Source of the DNA: Glycomyces luteolus
Lineage (GTDB): Bacteria > Actinomycetota > Actinomycetes > Mycobacteriales > Micromonosporaceae
Direction: 5' to 3'
DNA length: 64,000 bases
Assembly: GCF_027622875.1 (NCBI RefSeq)
Contig: NZ_JAPZVP010000014.1
Span: 62,001 to 126,000, forward strand
Shown here: piece by piece, positions 44,031 through 52,039 of the stretch
Numbering within the stretch: position 1 is the first letter of the stretch
Layout: each line of letters opens with the position of its first letter
The notes under the pieces: generated by a model
The model's database searches: none
Told to the model about the DNA's origin: nothing
What the model saw: only the letters and a program-made list of their open reading frames with translations
Program-made: the position numbers and the translations under genes

Positions 44031-44960
44031 TTATGCGGGCGTGACCAGGCTGCCCGGGTCGGTGTTCGCGCCGCAGAGCACGACGGCGACCGTCGCCGCG
44101 GGATCGATCGCAGACCGTCCGCTGAGGACTCCGGCGAGGGCGGCCGCCGCGCCGTGCTCGACGACCAGGCGCCGCCGGTCCCACAGCGACTGGCGAGCGG
44201 CGACGATCTCCTCGTCGCTCACCAGGACTGAAGTCACCGAGGCGCGCTCGGCGGCTGCGAACGCGATGTCACCGATCCTTCTGGCGCCCAGGGAGTCGGC
44301 GGCGACGCCCGAAACCGCCACATCGACCGGTGCGCCGGCCCGCAGGGCCTCGTGCAGGGTCGGCGCCCGTTCGGGTTCGACCGCGACGACGCGGACGCCG
44401 CACTCGGCCGCGACGGTGGCGATTCCCGCGAACAGTCCGCCGCCGCCCACGGCGACGACAATGTGGGTGACCTCCGGCAGGTCGTGCAGGATCTCGAGTG
44501 CGATGGTCCCGGCCCCGGCCGCGACGGCGGGCTGGTCGTAGGCGTGGACGAACGTCGCCCCGGTCTCGGCCACGTGCCGTTGCGCGGCTTCAAAAGCGTC
44601 GGAGTACTGGTCGCCGACCTGATGCACCCGGGCCCCGAGTGCGCGGAGCCTCGCCACTTTCATCGCCGGGGCGGTGGCCGGGACGAAGACCGTGGCGGGG
44701 ACGCCGAGCGTCGCGGCGGCGTGGGCGGCCGCGAGTCCGGCGTTGCCGCCGCTCGCGCACACCACGCCGACCTCGGTGTCGAGGTCCCCGGCCTCGCGTG
44801 CGGTCAGGAGTCGGTTGAACGATCCGCGCGGCTTGAAACTCCCGGTGTGCTGCATGAACTCCGCCTTGTAGTACCGGCCCTCGGCCTTGAACAGCGGGGT
44901 GCGGCGGATGAATGGAGCGATCCTCTCGGCGGCCTCCAGCACGTCCTTGAGGTGAATCAT
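44031..44960 (-). CDS. Threonine/serine dehydratase-family PLP enzyme
   Basis: A 309-residue fold-type II PLP enzyme. The PLP lysine is in HTGSFKPRGSFNRLL (near residue 43), CASGGNAGLAAAHAA binds the cofactor phosphate region, and VVAVGGGGLFAGIA is the glycine-rich phosphate loop. It lacks a C-terminal ACT regulatory domain, so it is a short catabolic type converting threonine or serine to 2-oxo acid plus ammonia, or a related racemase/ammonia-lyase. GAAGGAG precedes the ATG. Confidence 0.9.
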   Translation of the reverse strand: MIHLKDVLEAAERIAPFIRRTPLFKAEGRYYKAEFMQHTGSFKPRGSFNRLLTAREAGDLDTEVGVVCASGGNAGLAAAHAAATLGVPATVFVPATAPAMKVARLRALGARVHQVGDQYSDAFEAAQRHVAETGATFVHAYDQPAVAAGAGTIALEILHDLPEVTHIVVAVGGGGLFAGIATVAAECGVRVVAVEPERAPTLHEALRAGAPVDVAVSGVAADSLGARRIGDIAFAAAERASVTSVLVSDEEIVAARQSLWDRRRLVVEHGAAAALAGVLSGRSAIDPAATVAVVLCGANTDPGSLVTPA

Positions 44961-45030
44961 CGGTCGCTCCTTCCGTGGTTTCGATCGGTCGGCACGACTG
45001 TATCCACCGGCCCTCCGGGCGGCGCGCGAA

Positions 45031-45062
45031 CGGGGCCGGGAGGGTCGCCCCTCCCGGCCCCG
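45031..45062 (-). terminator. Terminator after the protease gene
   Basis: CGGGGCCGGGAGGG (45031-45044) pairs with CCCTCCCGGCCCCG (45049-45062), a perfect 14-bp stem with a 4-nt loop, downstream of the protease stop on the minus strand. Confidence 0.8.
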
Positions 45063-45071
45063 CCGCCGTTC

Positions 45072-45911
45072 TTACTCCCAGTCCTCGAGGACGTCGTCGA
45101 TGGCGCCGTTGAAGTCGGCGACCTCGGCGTAGACGCCCGGGCTGCCGGGTTCGGCGCAGCCGGCGCCCCAGCTGACGATGCCGACCAGGATCAGGCCTTC
45201 ATCGGTCGGGGCCATGATCGGTCCGCCGGAGTCGCCCTGGCAGGAGTCGACCCCGCCGTTCTCGAGGTCGCCCGCGCACAGCATGGTCTGGGCGTCGATC
45301 CCGTCCGGATAGGCCGCTTCGCAGTCGTCGTCGCTGACGAACGGCACCTCGATCCGCTGCGCGACCGCGGGGTAGCCGCTGCCGGTCTCGCCCCAGCCGG
45401 CGGTCTCGAGGACGTCGAACTCCTCGGGCTCGGTGCCCACGTCGATGGGTTCGACGTCGACGGGCTCGTCGAGGAGCACGAGCGCCCAGTCGTTCGCCCG
45501 GTCGATCGGCTCGTTGTAGTCGTGCGCGATGTGGAAGTCGGCGACGGCGGTCTCGACGAGGTCGTCGGATTCGAGGTCGACCGAACCGGAGAAGACCGCG
45601 AACTCGTCGGGCGAGGTGAGGTCCGCGAGGCAGTGCGCGGCGGTGAGGACGACGTTCTCGGTGATGACCGTGCCGCCGCAGAACTGACGCTCGTACGGGG
45701 TGCCGTCACCGGTGTAGCCGAGGGCGACGAGCCAGGGGTACTGGCCCTCCTCGGCGGGTTCGCCGCCGATGATCTTGGCTTCGAAGTCGCCCTTGGTTTC
45801 GGGCTCCTCCGCGAAGGCGGCGACGCCGGTCCAGGCGAGCGCCACGGCACCGAGGCCGGCGGCGACGCCCGCGCCGACGCGGACCGCCAGGCGCTTCCTC
45901 TTACTGTCCAC
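45072..45911 (-). CDS. Secreted trypsin-like serine protease (S1 family)
   Basis: A 279-residue protein with a signal peptide (RKRLAVRVGAGVAAGLGAVALAWTGVAAFAE) and a short propeptide before the mature start IIGGEPAEEGQYPW. Triad: His in LTAAHC, Asp in NDWALV, Ser in CQGDSGGP; the Asp six residues before the Ser (VDSCQGDSGG) predicts cleavage after Arg or Lys. The chain is unusually acidic (DLESDDLVETAVADF, EPEEFDVLE). The start is GTG, with GAAAGG about 8 nt before it. Streptomyces griseus trypsin is the closest well-known type. Confidence 0.93.
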   Translation of the reverse strand: MDSKRKRLAVRVGAGVAAGLGAVALAWTGVAAFAEEPETKGDFEAKIIGGEPAEEGQYPWLVALGYTGDGTPYERQFCGGTVITENVVLTAAHCLADLTSPDEFAVFSGSVDLESDDLVETAVADFHIAHDYNEPIDRANDWALVLLDEPVDVEPIDVGTEPEEFDVLETAGWGETGSGYPAVAQRIEVPFVSDDDCEAAYPDGIDAQTMLCAGDLENGGVDSCQGDSGGPIMAPTDEGLILVGIVSWGAGCAEPGSPGVYAEVADFNGAIDDVLEDWE

Positions 45912-46016
45912 TGTGAATCCTTTCGGGGTGGAAGTGCGGTCGGCCCGATCGGCCCACCGTGCCCGAAAATATCCGCAATGTTCCGGGACCCCTCCCGAAG
46001 CGCTTGTGCCGCAGGC

Positions 46017-46643
46017 TCAGCCCTCGAGGTGCTCGGTCGCGGCGAGGCGCAGGACCAGGCGCCCGCGGTAGAGGTCGTCCTCGTGCAGCGTGGTGATGCT
46101 GCCCGACCGGGCTTTGAAGACCGCGTACCCGAGCGCCTCGATCGGCATCCGGATCCAGGCGGCGACCGCGAATGTGAACGCGTAGCCGTGGGTCACAATG
46201 ATCTGGTGCTCGCACGGGCTCCGGGTGATCTCGTCCATGGCTGCGTAGATCCGCTGCGCCACTTGGCCTCTCGACTCCGAGCCGGGGATGTGGAGATGAC
46301 CCATCCGGTCGCCTTCCGCTGGAGGCGGCGTGAAGAGCTCGTCCCATCGCGACTGCGGGTGCCCTTCGGCCTCGCCGAACGACCCCTCGCGCAACCGGGG
46401 GTCGAAGACCGGTTCGAGCCCGAACCGCTTCCCGATCACGTCGGCGGTCTGTTTGGTGCGCTGGAGGTCCGAGGAGTAGAGCTCCACTTGCGACGCATCG
46501 GGGATCGCGGCCCGCAGGGCGTCGCTGATGCGCCCGGCGGCTTCGACGCCGCCGGGCGTGAGGTCCGAGTCGTACCAGCCGCCGACTCGCCCTTCGACGT
46601 GGTGGGTGGCCTGCGGGTGGGTGACGACGTAGAGCGTGCGCAT
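46017..46643 (-). CDS. Histidine phosphatase superfamily protein with altered RHG motif
   Basis: A 208-residue phosphoglycerate-mutase-fold protein. The usual RHG at the start is THP (VVTHPQATHH, residues 7-16), so the phosphorylated His is kept but its neighbouring Arg is not. A second His is in VTHGYAF (near residue 149), with SSDLQRTKQTAD and EGSFGEAEG also conserved. The family removes phosphate from small molecules or proteins. No good ribosome site is visible. Function not assignable. Confidence 0.82.
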   Translation of the reverse strand: MRTLYVVTHPQATHHVEGRVGGWYDSDLTPGGVEAAGRISDALRAAIPDASQVELYSSDLQRTKQTADVIGKRFGLEPVFDPRLREGSFGEAEGHPQSRWDELFTPPPAEGDRMGHLHIPGSESRGQVAQRIYAAMDEITRSPCEHQIIVTHGYAFTFAVAAWIRMPIEALGYAVFKARSGSITTLHEDDLYRGRLVLRLAATEHLEG

Positions 46644-46739
46644 GGGTGCGTGCCTCTCTGAGCGGGGGAGCGTTCGACTCTAGACCGGCAGGGCGTCGAG
46701 GGTTCGCCTAGGATTGGCGCGACGCAGAGGAGGGCGGGC

Positions 46740-47290
46740 ATGTCGACATCGCGAAGCGCGCGCCAGCCGACCGTCAAAGAGGTCGCCACGCGCGCGGGGG
46801 TCAGTCCGATGACAGTGTCCCGCACGCTCGCGGGCGGCGTCAACGTGCCACATGCCCGTACTGGCGGACACCACAGCGTTGCTCGATGGCGCGCGGCTCT
46901 ACCACGGCACCTGCTCTAATTCGGCGCCGGGCACACCCGCATCGGATTCTTCGGCAACCGCAGCTCCGTGTTCACCGGCGAGCGCCGGTCAGCGGCTACG
47001 AGCAGGCGATGAACGAGCGCGGGGCGCCGATCGACACGTCGATCATCGCCCGGGACCAGCAGGCGCTGCGCGAGATCGGGCGCACCGGCAAGACCGAGCT
47101 GTATACGACCCCGGAGACCGGCGGGAACGTCTTCACCTGCATCACGAAGGCCCACCCGAACCTCGGCGACCACGACACCCTCGTCATCTCCTGCAACGTG
47201 AACAGCTTCCAAGGCAGCGACCTGTACGCGGACGCGAGCCTCTACCGCCCCCGCTACATCAACGTGCACGCGCAGCTCCCGCGCCGCTAG
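46740..47290 (+). pseudogene. Decayed LacI-family regulator joined to a secreted-protein remnant
   Basis: The frame from ATG 46740, with GAGGAGGGC upstream, encodes an intact LacI HTH (TVKEVATRAGVSPMTVSRTLAGGVNV) and then reaches TAA at 46917. Downstream in the same frame GHTRIGFFGNRSSVFTGERR is a LacI core motif, continued after a frameshift near 46990 by SGYEQAMNERGAPIDTSIIA. From about 47070 the frame reads TTPETGGNVFTCITKAHPNL and then YADASLYRPRYINV, which resembles the C-terminus of secreted DUF4185/DUF5005-type proteins. So two unrelated gene ends are fused after deletions, with at least one stop and one frameshift. Confidence 0.75.
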
Positions 47291-47395
47291 ACCGAACACC
47301 GCAACACCCCCGGGCCACCAGCCTCTGGCCCGGTTGCCGCCCCCCGAGCGCCCGATCCGCCTAGGCTGGTTCGGGACGCCACGGGAGGAGACGCC

Positions 47396-47446
47396 ATGGA
47401 CGACACCTCGTTCGTCTACCTGACCGGCGAACCGCTGCCCGCCTGA
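47396..47446 (+). pseudogene. Truncated gene start of 16 codons
   Basis: A strong GGGAGGAG leads to an ATG that encodes MDDTSFVYLTGEPLPA and then stops. The residues resemble the start of CGNR/ABATE-type zinc-finger proteins, but too little remains to be sure. It is 105 bp after the decayed LacI gene, so this stretch looks like a deletion scar. Confidence 0.3.
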
Positions 47447-47512
47447 ACCGATGAGTTTCGGCCTGCGGCGTCGTCGGTATACCTGAGGATTCCCGAACCA
47501 GAGGAGCAGCAC

Positions 47513-48142
47513 ATGGGCAAGCTCATCGTCACCGAGTTCACGTCCGTCGACGGCGTGGCCCAGGCCCCCGGCGCGCCGGAGGAGGACCCCGAGGGCGGTT
47601 TCGAGTACGGCGGCTGGCAGGCGCCGCTCATCGACCGCGATGAGGAGCACTTCATCTTCGAGCAGGCGAAAGGCATGGACGCCCTGCTGCTCGGCCGCCG
47701 CACGTACGAGATCTTCGCGGGCTACTGGCCCACGGCCCCCGCCGAGTTCGAGTTCACCGAGCTCATCAACCGCGTCCCCAAGTACGTCGCCTCCCGCACG
47801 CTCGAAGCCCCGCTGAGCTGGGACACCGCGAGCCTCCTGGAAGGCGACCTGGCCGAGGCCGTGAACGGCCTGAAGGACCGCCACGGCAACGTCCATGTGA
47901 TCGGCAGCCTGAACCTGGTCCAGTCGCTGCTCCGGCTCGGCCTCGTCGATCAGCTCAACCTGTGGGTCTACCCGCTGGTCCTCGGCGACGGCAAGCGCGT
48001 CTTCGCCGAAGGCGCGGTCCCCGCGGCCCTGCGCCTGGCCGAATCGCGCGTCTTCGCCAACGGCACGCTCAAACTCGAATACGAGACCGCGGGCGAACCC
48101 GCGGTAGGCGACATCGGCGCGGACGTCGACCGACTGACCTGA
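47513..48142 (+). CDS. Dihydrofolate reductase family (RibD C-terminal-like) protein
   Basis: A 209-residue protein of the RibD_C/DHFR-like fold. N-terminus KLIVTEFTSVDGVAQAPGAPEED is the common signature of this actinobacterial subgroup; LLLGRRTYEIFAGYWP and LLRLGLVDQLNLWVYPLVLGDGKRVFAEG follow. GAGGAG lies 7 nt before the ATG. Often annotated as deaminase/reductase; the physiological substrate is unknown. Confidence 0.9.
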   Translation: MGKLIVTEFTSVDGVAQAPGAPEEDPEGGFEYGGWQAPLIDRDEEHFIFEQAKGMDALLLGRRTYEIFAGYWPTAPAEFEFTELINRVPKYVASRTLEAPLSWDTASLLEGDLAEAVNGLKDRHGNVHVIGSLNLVQSLLRLGLVDQLNLWVYPLVLGDGKRVFAEGAVPAALRLAESRVFANGTLKLEYETAGEPAVGDIGADVDRLT

Positions 48143-48185
48143 CCGGTGCCGCTCGGCAGACGCTTCGCGGCCCGACAGGGCGATC

Positions 48186-48219
48186 ACACCGGGCGCGGCC
48201 CGCAGCCCGCGCCCGGTGT
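48186..48219. terminator. Bidirectional terminator between convergent genes
   Basis: ACACCGGGCGCGG (48186-48198) pairs with CCGCGCCCGGTGT (48207-48219), a perfect 13-bp stem with an 8-nt loop. Confidence 0.8.
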
Positions 48220-48222
48220 CGC

Positions 48223-50583
48223 TCAGCCGCTGACCACCAGATCGATGACCTCGACCGGGTCCTCCACGTCGGTGGTGGCCGCGAGCACGGTCATCGTCTT
48301 GCTGATCGGATTGCCGTGGCCGTCGAACTCCAGCGGCCCGGTCGCCGTGATCCCGCTGAAGCCCCGCAGCTCGTCGGCGAGCGAGTCGGCGGTGACGGTC
48401 GGACCCTGGCCCTGCGCGATGAGCGCGACCAGCCTGAACGCTTCGTACGACATCAGCGCCTGCCCGTTCGCCAGGTTCGCGTTCGTGCCGAACTGGTGCT
48501 GCAGCTGGTCGGCGGCGCTCTTCATCTGAGCGGCCGAGGAGTCGTGCTCCGGGCCGGCCTCCGCCCACTGGTCCGGGTGCGCCAGACCGATGTAGTACAG
48601 GTCCACATTGGCCGCCCGCATGTCGCTCACGAGCGAGCGCTCCCGCGGCACCGACGAGGCGTTGTCCCCGGTGATGATCGTGATCCGCTGCTCCAGGCAC
48701 GGCTGCTCCCGCAGGCTCAGGCTCCGGATCAGCGACGGCAGCGCGAACCGCGAGAGACCCGCGAAGAACAGGTACGAATCCTCCTGCACCTCTTGGCACA
48801 TCGCCGCCACCGTCTCCTCGAACAGGGACGGGTTGACCTCCGAGATGTCCGATCCGTTGTACGTGAACGGCCGGGGGGAGTCCGTGCAGCCCTCATCGAC
48901 CTGCTGCTGCTGGAACGACTCGTTCAGCGTGATCGAGTAGTCGTAGCTCCGGTCCGTGTCGCTCACGTTGAACACCGAGCACAGGTCGCCGTGCTCGCGC
49001 ACGAACGACGCCAGCGCCAGCGCCTCCTGGGTGTTGGTGGGCCCCATGCGGAACGCCGAGTTCGTCTCCGGGTCCCCGGTGAGCATGTTGTCGCCGGTGA
49101 TGGTGGAGCCCATGACGACCAGGCCCTCCCGGTTCATCCGGTCGATGAACAGCCCGGTCGCCTCGTAGCTGGCGCTCAACCCGGTGACGGCGATCAGGTT
49201 CGCCTCCCGGCGCTGATCGACCAGCGCCTCGGCGGCCTCGGCCCATTCCTCGTTGCTCGGCCCCAGGTCGGTCAGGAGGAGCCGCACCTTCGGGTACTGG
49301 TCGTCGTTGATGAGCGCCTGCGCGGCGGCCGCGCCCTGGATCTGGTTGGCGATGTCGTCGGGGGAGTTGGCGTCGTCGCCTTCGAAGGTCATCGAGAGCG
49401 CCAAGGCGACGGTGAACGAGTCCTCGTCGTCGCCGATGGCCTCGTTCTGCCGGGCGACGGCGTCGCAGGCCTGCTTGAGCGCCGGGTTGACGCAGTTGCC
49501 GCCCTCGCTCAGCCGCAGGCAATCGCCGCTGGCCTCATCGCGGGTGAACGGCTCGCCGCAGGAGTCCGGCTCGAAACCGCCGCCCAGCGCGAAGACGCCC
49601 AGTGCAGCGATGACGACGAGGACCACGGCGACCGCGGTCCAGGACACGGCCGCGCGGACGCGCGACCTGCGGGCGGTGATCGGCTGCTCGTCGCCCGAGA
49701 GGCCGGTCGCACCGAAGTGGTGCCATTCGGCGAACCTCGACGGACCGGTGCGCAGCTGGCGCAGCAGCCCGAAGAGTTCCCCGGTGCGGGCGCGCTGGCT
49801 CGGGTCGTGGTGCTCGTAGTAGTGGAGTTGGCCGCGCGACTGGCGGCTCTCGGCACGCAGCGCGCTGGCGAGTTCGTAGGCCTCGTCGCCGTCCGCGATC
49901 CCGGCGAAGACGAGTTCGATGCCGTTGACGGCGCAGTCGGCGATGAAGGACCGGCGGTAGGTGTTCGCGAGTTCCTGCCGGGCCCAGTCGGTGGTGCGGT
50001 TGGGTTCGCTGTCGCCTTCGGGGATCTGGTGCGCCGCTTGGCGGACGGCGTCGAGGTCCCATTGGCCGTCGGTCGTGGTGAGCTTCAGGAGGCGTTTGCG
50101 GGCGGCACCGAATGCGATCCAGCGCAACGGGATCGCCAGGCCTTTGAGCGGGAACTGGAGCGGTCCCACGCCGATGCCGGCGTTGTCCTGCGAGCCCCTG
50201 TTGAGGGCGTCGAGGAAGCGGCTCGGCTTGTCGCGGGTGAGGGCGAGGGCTTCGTAGGCGAGTGCGCTGCCGTCGGATTCGAGGTTGCCGCGAACGGCGT
50301 CGAGCATGAGCGCGAGGAGCTTGAACGGCGTCTGCCGGGCGAGCTCGGGACGGTCGGCGAATCGCTCCCAGATGCTGCTCTCCGGGCGCGTCTCGTTGGA
50401 GCCCAGGGGGATTACGGCAGCGAAGGCCCGGGTGTCCAGCAGGTTCCCGAGGGTCCGATCGTCGATCGCGGTGCCGGTGACGAGGATGAGCCGGGGGCGG
50501 TCGGCTCGGGTGTAGGGCTGCGAATGCGGGTTTTCGGAGGGGTCGCCGTTACCGGCTCGGGGTGTGGTCGTTGCCATCCGCAC
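48223..50583 (-). CDS. One-pass membrane protein with extracellular type 1 periplasmic-binding-protein domain
   Basis: A 786-residue protein with receptor-like layout. Residues about 30-300 form a soluble cytoplasmic domain (RPRLILVTGTAIDDRTLGNLLD onward) with no Walker A; it vaguely resembles a degenerate P-loop/STAND-type module. One transmembrane helix lies at about 311-333 (AAVSWTAVAVVLVVIAALGVFAL). Residues about 335-786 are outside and look like a Leu/Ile/Val-type (type 1 PBP) domain: VALALSMTFEGDD, LIAVTGLSASYEATG, VVMGSTITGDNM, VDLYYIGLAHPDQW, ALMSYEAFRLV; it has six or more Cys that may pair. The start may be GTG 50583 or ATG 50577. No transporter partners are nearby, so sensing rather than uptake is my inference. 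Confidence 0.75.
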   Translation of the reverse strand: MRMATTTPRAGNGDPSENPHSQPYTRADRPRLILVTGTAIDDRTLGNLLDTRAFAAVIPLGSNETRPESSIWERFADRPELARQTPFKLLALMLDAVRGNLESDGSALAYEALALTRDKPSRFLDALNRGSQDNAGIGVGPLQFPLKGLAIPLRWIAFGAARKRLLKLTTTDGQWDLDAVRQAAHQIPEGDSEPNRTTDWARQELANTYRRSFIADCAVNGIELVFAGIADGDEAYELASALRAESRQSRGQLHYYEHHDPSQRARTGELFGLLRQLRTGPSRFAEWHHFGATGLSGDEQPITARRSRVRAAVSWTAVAVVLVVIAALGVFALGGGFEPDSCGEPFTRDEASGDCLRLSEGGNCVNPALKQACDAVARQNEAIGDDEDSFTVALALSMTFEGDDANSPDDIANQIQGAAAAQALINDDQYPKVRLLLTDLGPSNEEWAEAAEALVDQRREANLIAVTGLSASYEATGLFIDRMNREGLVVMGSTITGDNMLTGDPETNSAFRMGPTNTQEALALASFVREHGDLCSVFNVSDTDRSYDYSITLNESFQQQQVDEGCTDSPRPFTYNGSDISEVNPSLFEETVAAMCQEVQEDSYLFFAGLSRFALPSLIRSLSLREQPCLEQRITIITGDNASSVPRERSLVSDMRAANVDLYYIGLAHPDQWAEAGPEHDSSAAQMKSAADQLQHQFGTNANLANGQALMSYEAFRLVALIAQGQGPTVTADSLADELRGFSGITATGPLEFDGHGNPISKTMTVLAATTDVEDPVEVIDLVVSG

Positions 50584-50752
50584 ATGTTTTCAGGCGGGTG
50601 CGTCAATTCGGCTCAACTGTCGCGCGCAAGTCGGGAATCCGACACTTTCACCTGCGGCCCTGCGGGATGCGTTCATTCGATCGAGGGGATATAGGCGGGC
50701 GCACGGCTCAGCTCCCCTTGCGTCCGTTCGCGGTCTGACCTAAGCTCGTCAC
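50584..50752. promoter_or_regulatory. Divergent intergenic region upstream of the receptor-like gene
   Basis: This gap should hold the promoter of the minus-strand receptor-like gene and upstream elements of the aldarate operon. I see no clear -35/-10 pair or repeat in it. Confidence 0.3.
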
Positions 50753-50789
50753 GTCCCATTCATCGATATGAATTCCCAATGAATGGGAC
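50753..50789. promoter_or_regulatory. 11-bp inverted repeat, candidate IclR operator of the aldarate operon
   Basis: GTCCCATTCAT (50753-50763) and ATGAATGGGAC (50779-50789) are perfect arms 15 bp apart. Inside, ATTCAT-CGAT-ATGAAT (50758-50773) gives a second overlapping dyad. The site ends 26 bp before the likely start codon of the first gene and is the expected target of the IclR protein encoded second in the operon. Confidence 0.6.
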
Positions 50790-50815
50790 TTTCCAGCGTA
50801 GGAGAGCGAACCGAC

Positions 50816-52039
50816 ATGACCAGTGAAGCCACCTTCATCGAGCAGACCAGCGCCACCGAGACGAGCGCCGTCAACGAACGCCACTTCAGCGCGCTGCAGC
50901 GGGGCGAGGCGAGCCTCGACCGCATTGCCTCCGTGCGGATCTCCCACGCGATCCTCCCGCTCAAGACCTCCATCAGCGACGCGAAGGTGCTCACCGGCCG
51001 CCAGAAGCCGATGACCGAGATCGCGTTCCTGTTCGCTGAGATCCGCACCGAGTCCGGCCTCGAAGGCGTCGGCTACGGCTACTCCAAGCGCGCCGGCGGC
51101 AAGGGCCAGTACGCCCATGCCCGCGAGATCGCCCCCGACCTGATCGGCGAGGACCCCAACGACATCCAGCGGATCTGGACCAAGCTGGTCTGGTCCGGCG
51201 CCTCCGTCGGACGCAGCGGACTCTCCACTCAGGCCATCGCCGCGTTCGACATCGCGCTGTGGGACCTCAAGGCCAAGCGCGCCGGGCTGCCCCTCGCGAA
51301 ACTCCTCGGCGCCCACCGCGACTCCGTGGCCTGCTACAACACCTCGGGCGGGTTCCTCTCCTCCTCCATCGAAGCGGTCCTCGACAACGCCGACGCCGCC
51401 ATCGCGAGCGGCATCGGCGGCATCAAGATCAAAGTGGGCCAACCCGACACGCACATCGACCTGCGCCGAGTCGCCGCCGTCCGCGAGCACCTCGGCGAGG
51501 ACTTCCCTCTCATGGTCGACGCCAACCAGCAGTGGAACCGCAGCACCGCGATCCGCATGGGCCGCAAGCTCGAGGAGTACGAACTCACCTGGATCGAGGA
51601 GCCCCTCGACGCCTACGACGCCGAAGGCCATGCCGACCTCGCCCGCGAACTCGCCACCCCCATCGCCACCGGCGAGATGCTCACCAGCGTCGCCGAGCAC
51701 GCCGACCTGATCGGGCACCGCAGCGTCGACTTCATCCAGCCCGACGCGCCCCGCGTCGGCGGCATCACCCCGTTCCTCAAGATCATGTCCCTCGGCGAGC
51801 ACGCCCGCGTCCGCATGGCCCCCCACTTCGCCATGGAGATCCACCTCCACCTCGCCGCCGCCTACGAGCACGACCCGTGGGTCGAGCACTTCGAATGGCT
51901 CGAACCGCTGTTCAACGAACGCCTCGAGATCGCGGACGGCCGCATGGTCGTCCCCGCCCGGCCCGGCCTCGGCTTCAGCCTCAGCGACCAGGCCCGCGCC
52001 TGGACCGAGGCCACCGAACGCTTCGGATCGGCCGCGTGA
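50816..52039 (+). CDS. Enolase-superfamily sugar-acid dehydratase (L-talarate/galactarate dehydratase-like)
   Basis: A 407-residue mandelate-racemase-subgroup enzyme that would dehydrate an aldarate to a 2-keto-3-deoxy acid. The catalytic Lys pair is KIKVG (Lys204/Lys206), metal ligands are Asp in MVDANQQW, Glu in WIEEPLD and Glu in ATGEMLT, and the catalytic His337 is in MAPHFAMEIH. TalrD/GalrD enzymes carry this Lys/His arrangement; glucarate or mandelate activity cannot be excluded. I start at MTSEAT because the earlier ATG (50783) lies inside the operator-like repeat and has no ribosome site. First gene of a four-gene coupled operon. Confidence 0.85.
   Translation: MTSEATFIEQTSATETSAVNERHFSALQRGEASLDRIASVRISHAILPLKTSISDAKVLTGRQKPMTEIAFLFAEIRTESGLEGVGYGYSKRAGGKGQYAHAREIAPDLIGEDPNDIQRIWTKLVWSGASVGRSGLSTQAIAAFDIALWDLKAKRAGLPLAKLLGAHRDSVACYNTSGGFLSSSIEAVLDNADAAIASGIGGIKIKVGQPDTHIDLRRVAAVREHLGEDFPLMVDANQQWNRSTAIRMGRKLEEYELTWIEEPLDAYDAEGHADLARELATPIATGEMLTSVAEHADLIGHRSVDFIQPDAPRVGGITPFLKIMSLGEHARVRMAPHFAMEIHLHLAAAYEHDPWVEHFEWLEPLFNERLEIADGRMVVPARPGLGFSLSDQARAWTEATERFGSAA

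Noticed and set aside
46852-47364. Longer plus-strand frame starting MPVLADTTALLDGARL
   Set aside because: It reads across the decayed LacI region in another frame; only the LacI fragments and the secreted-protein tail in their own frames resemble known proteins.
50783-50815. Earlier ATG for the sugar-acid dehydratase
   Set aside because: It lies within the right arm of the inverted repeat and lacks a ribosome site; the ATG at 50816 follows GGAG and gives a normal family N-terminus.
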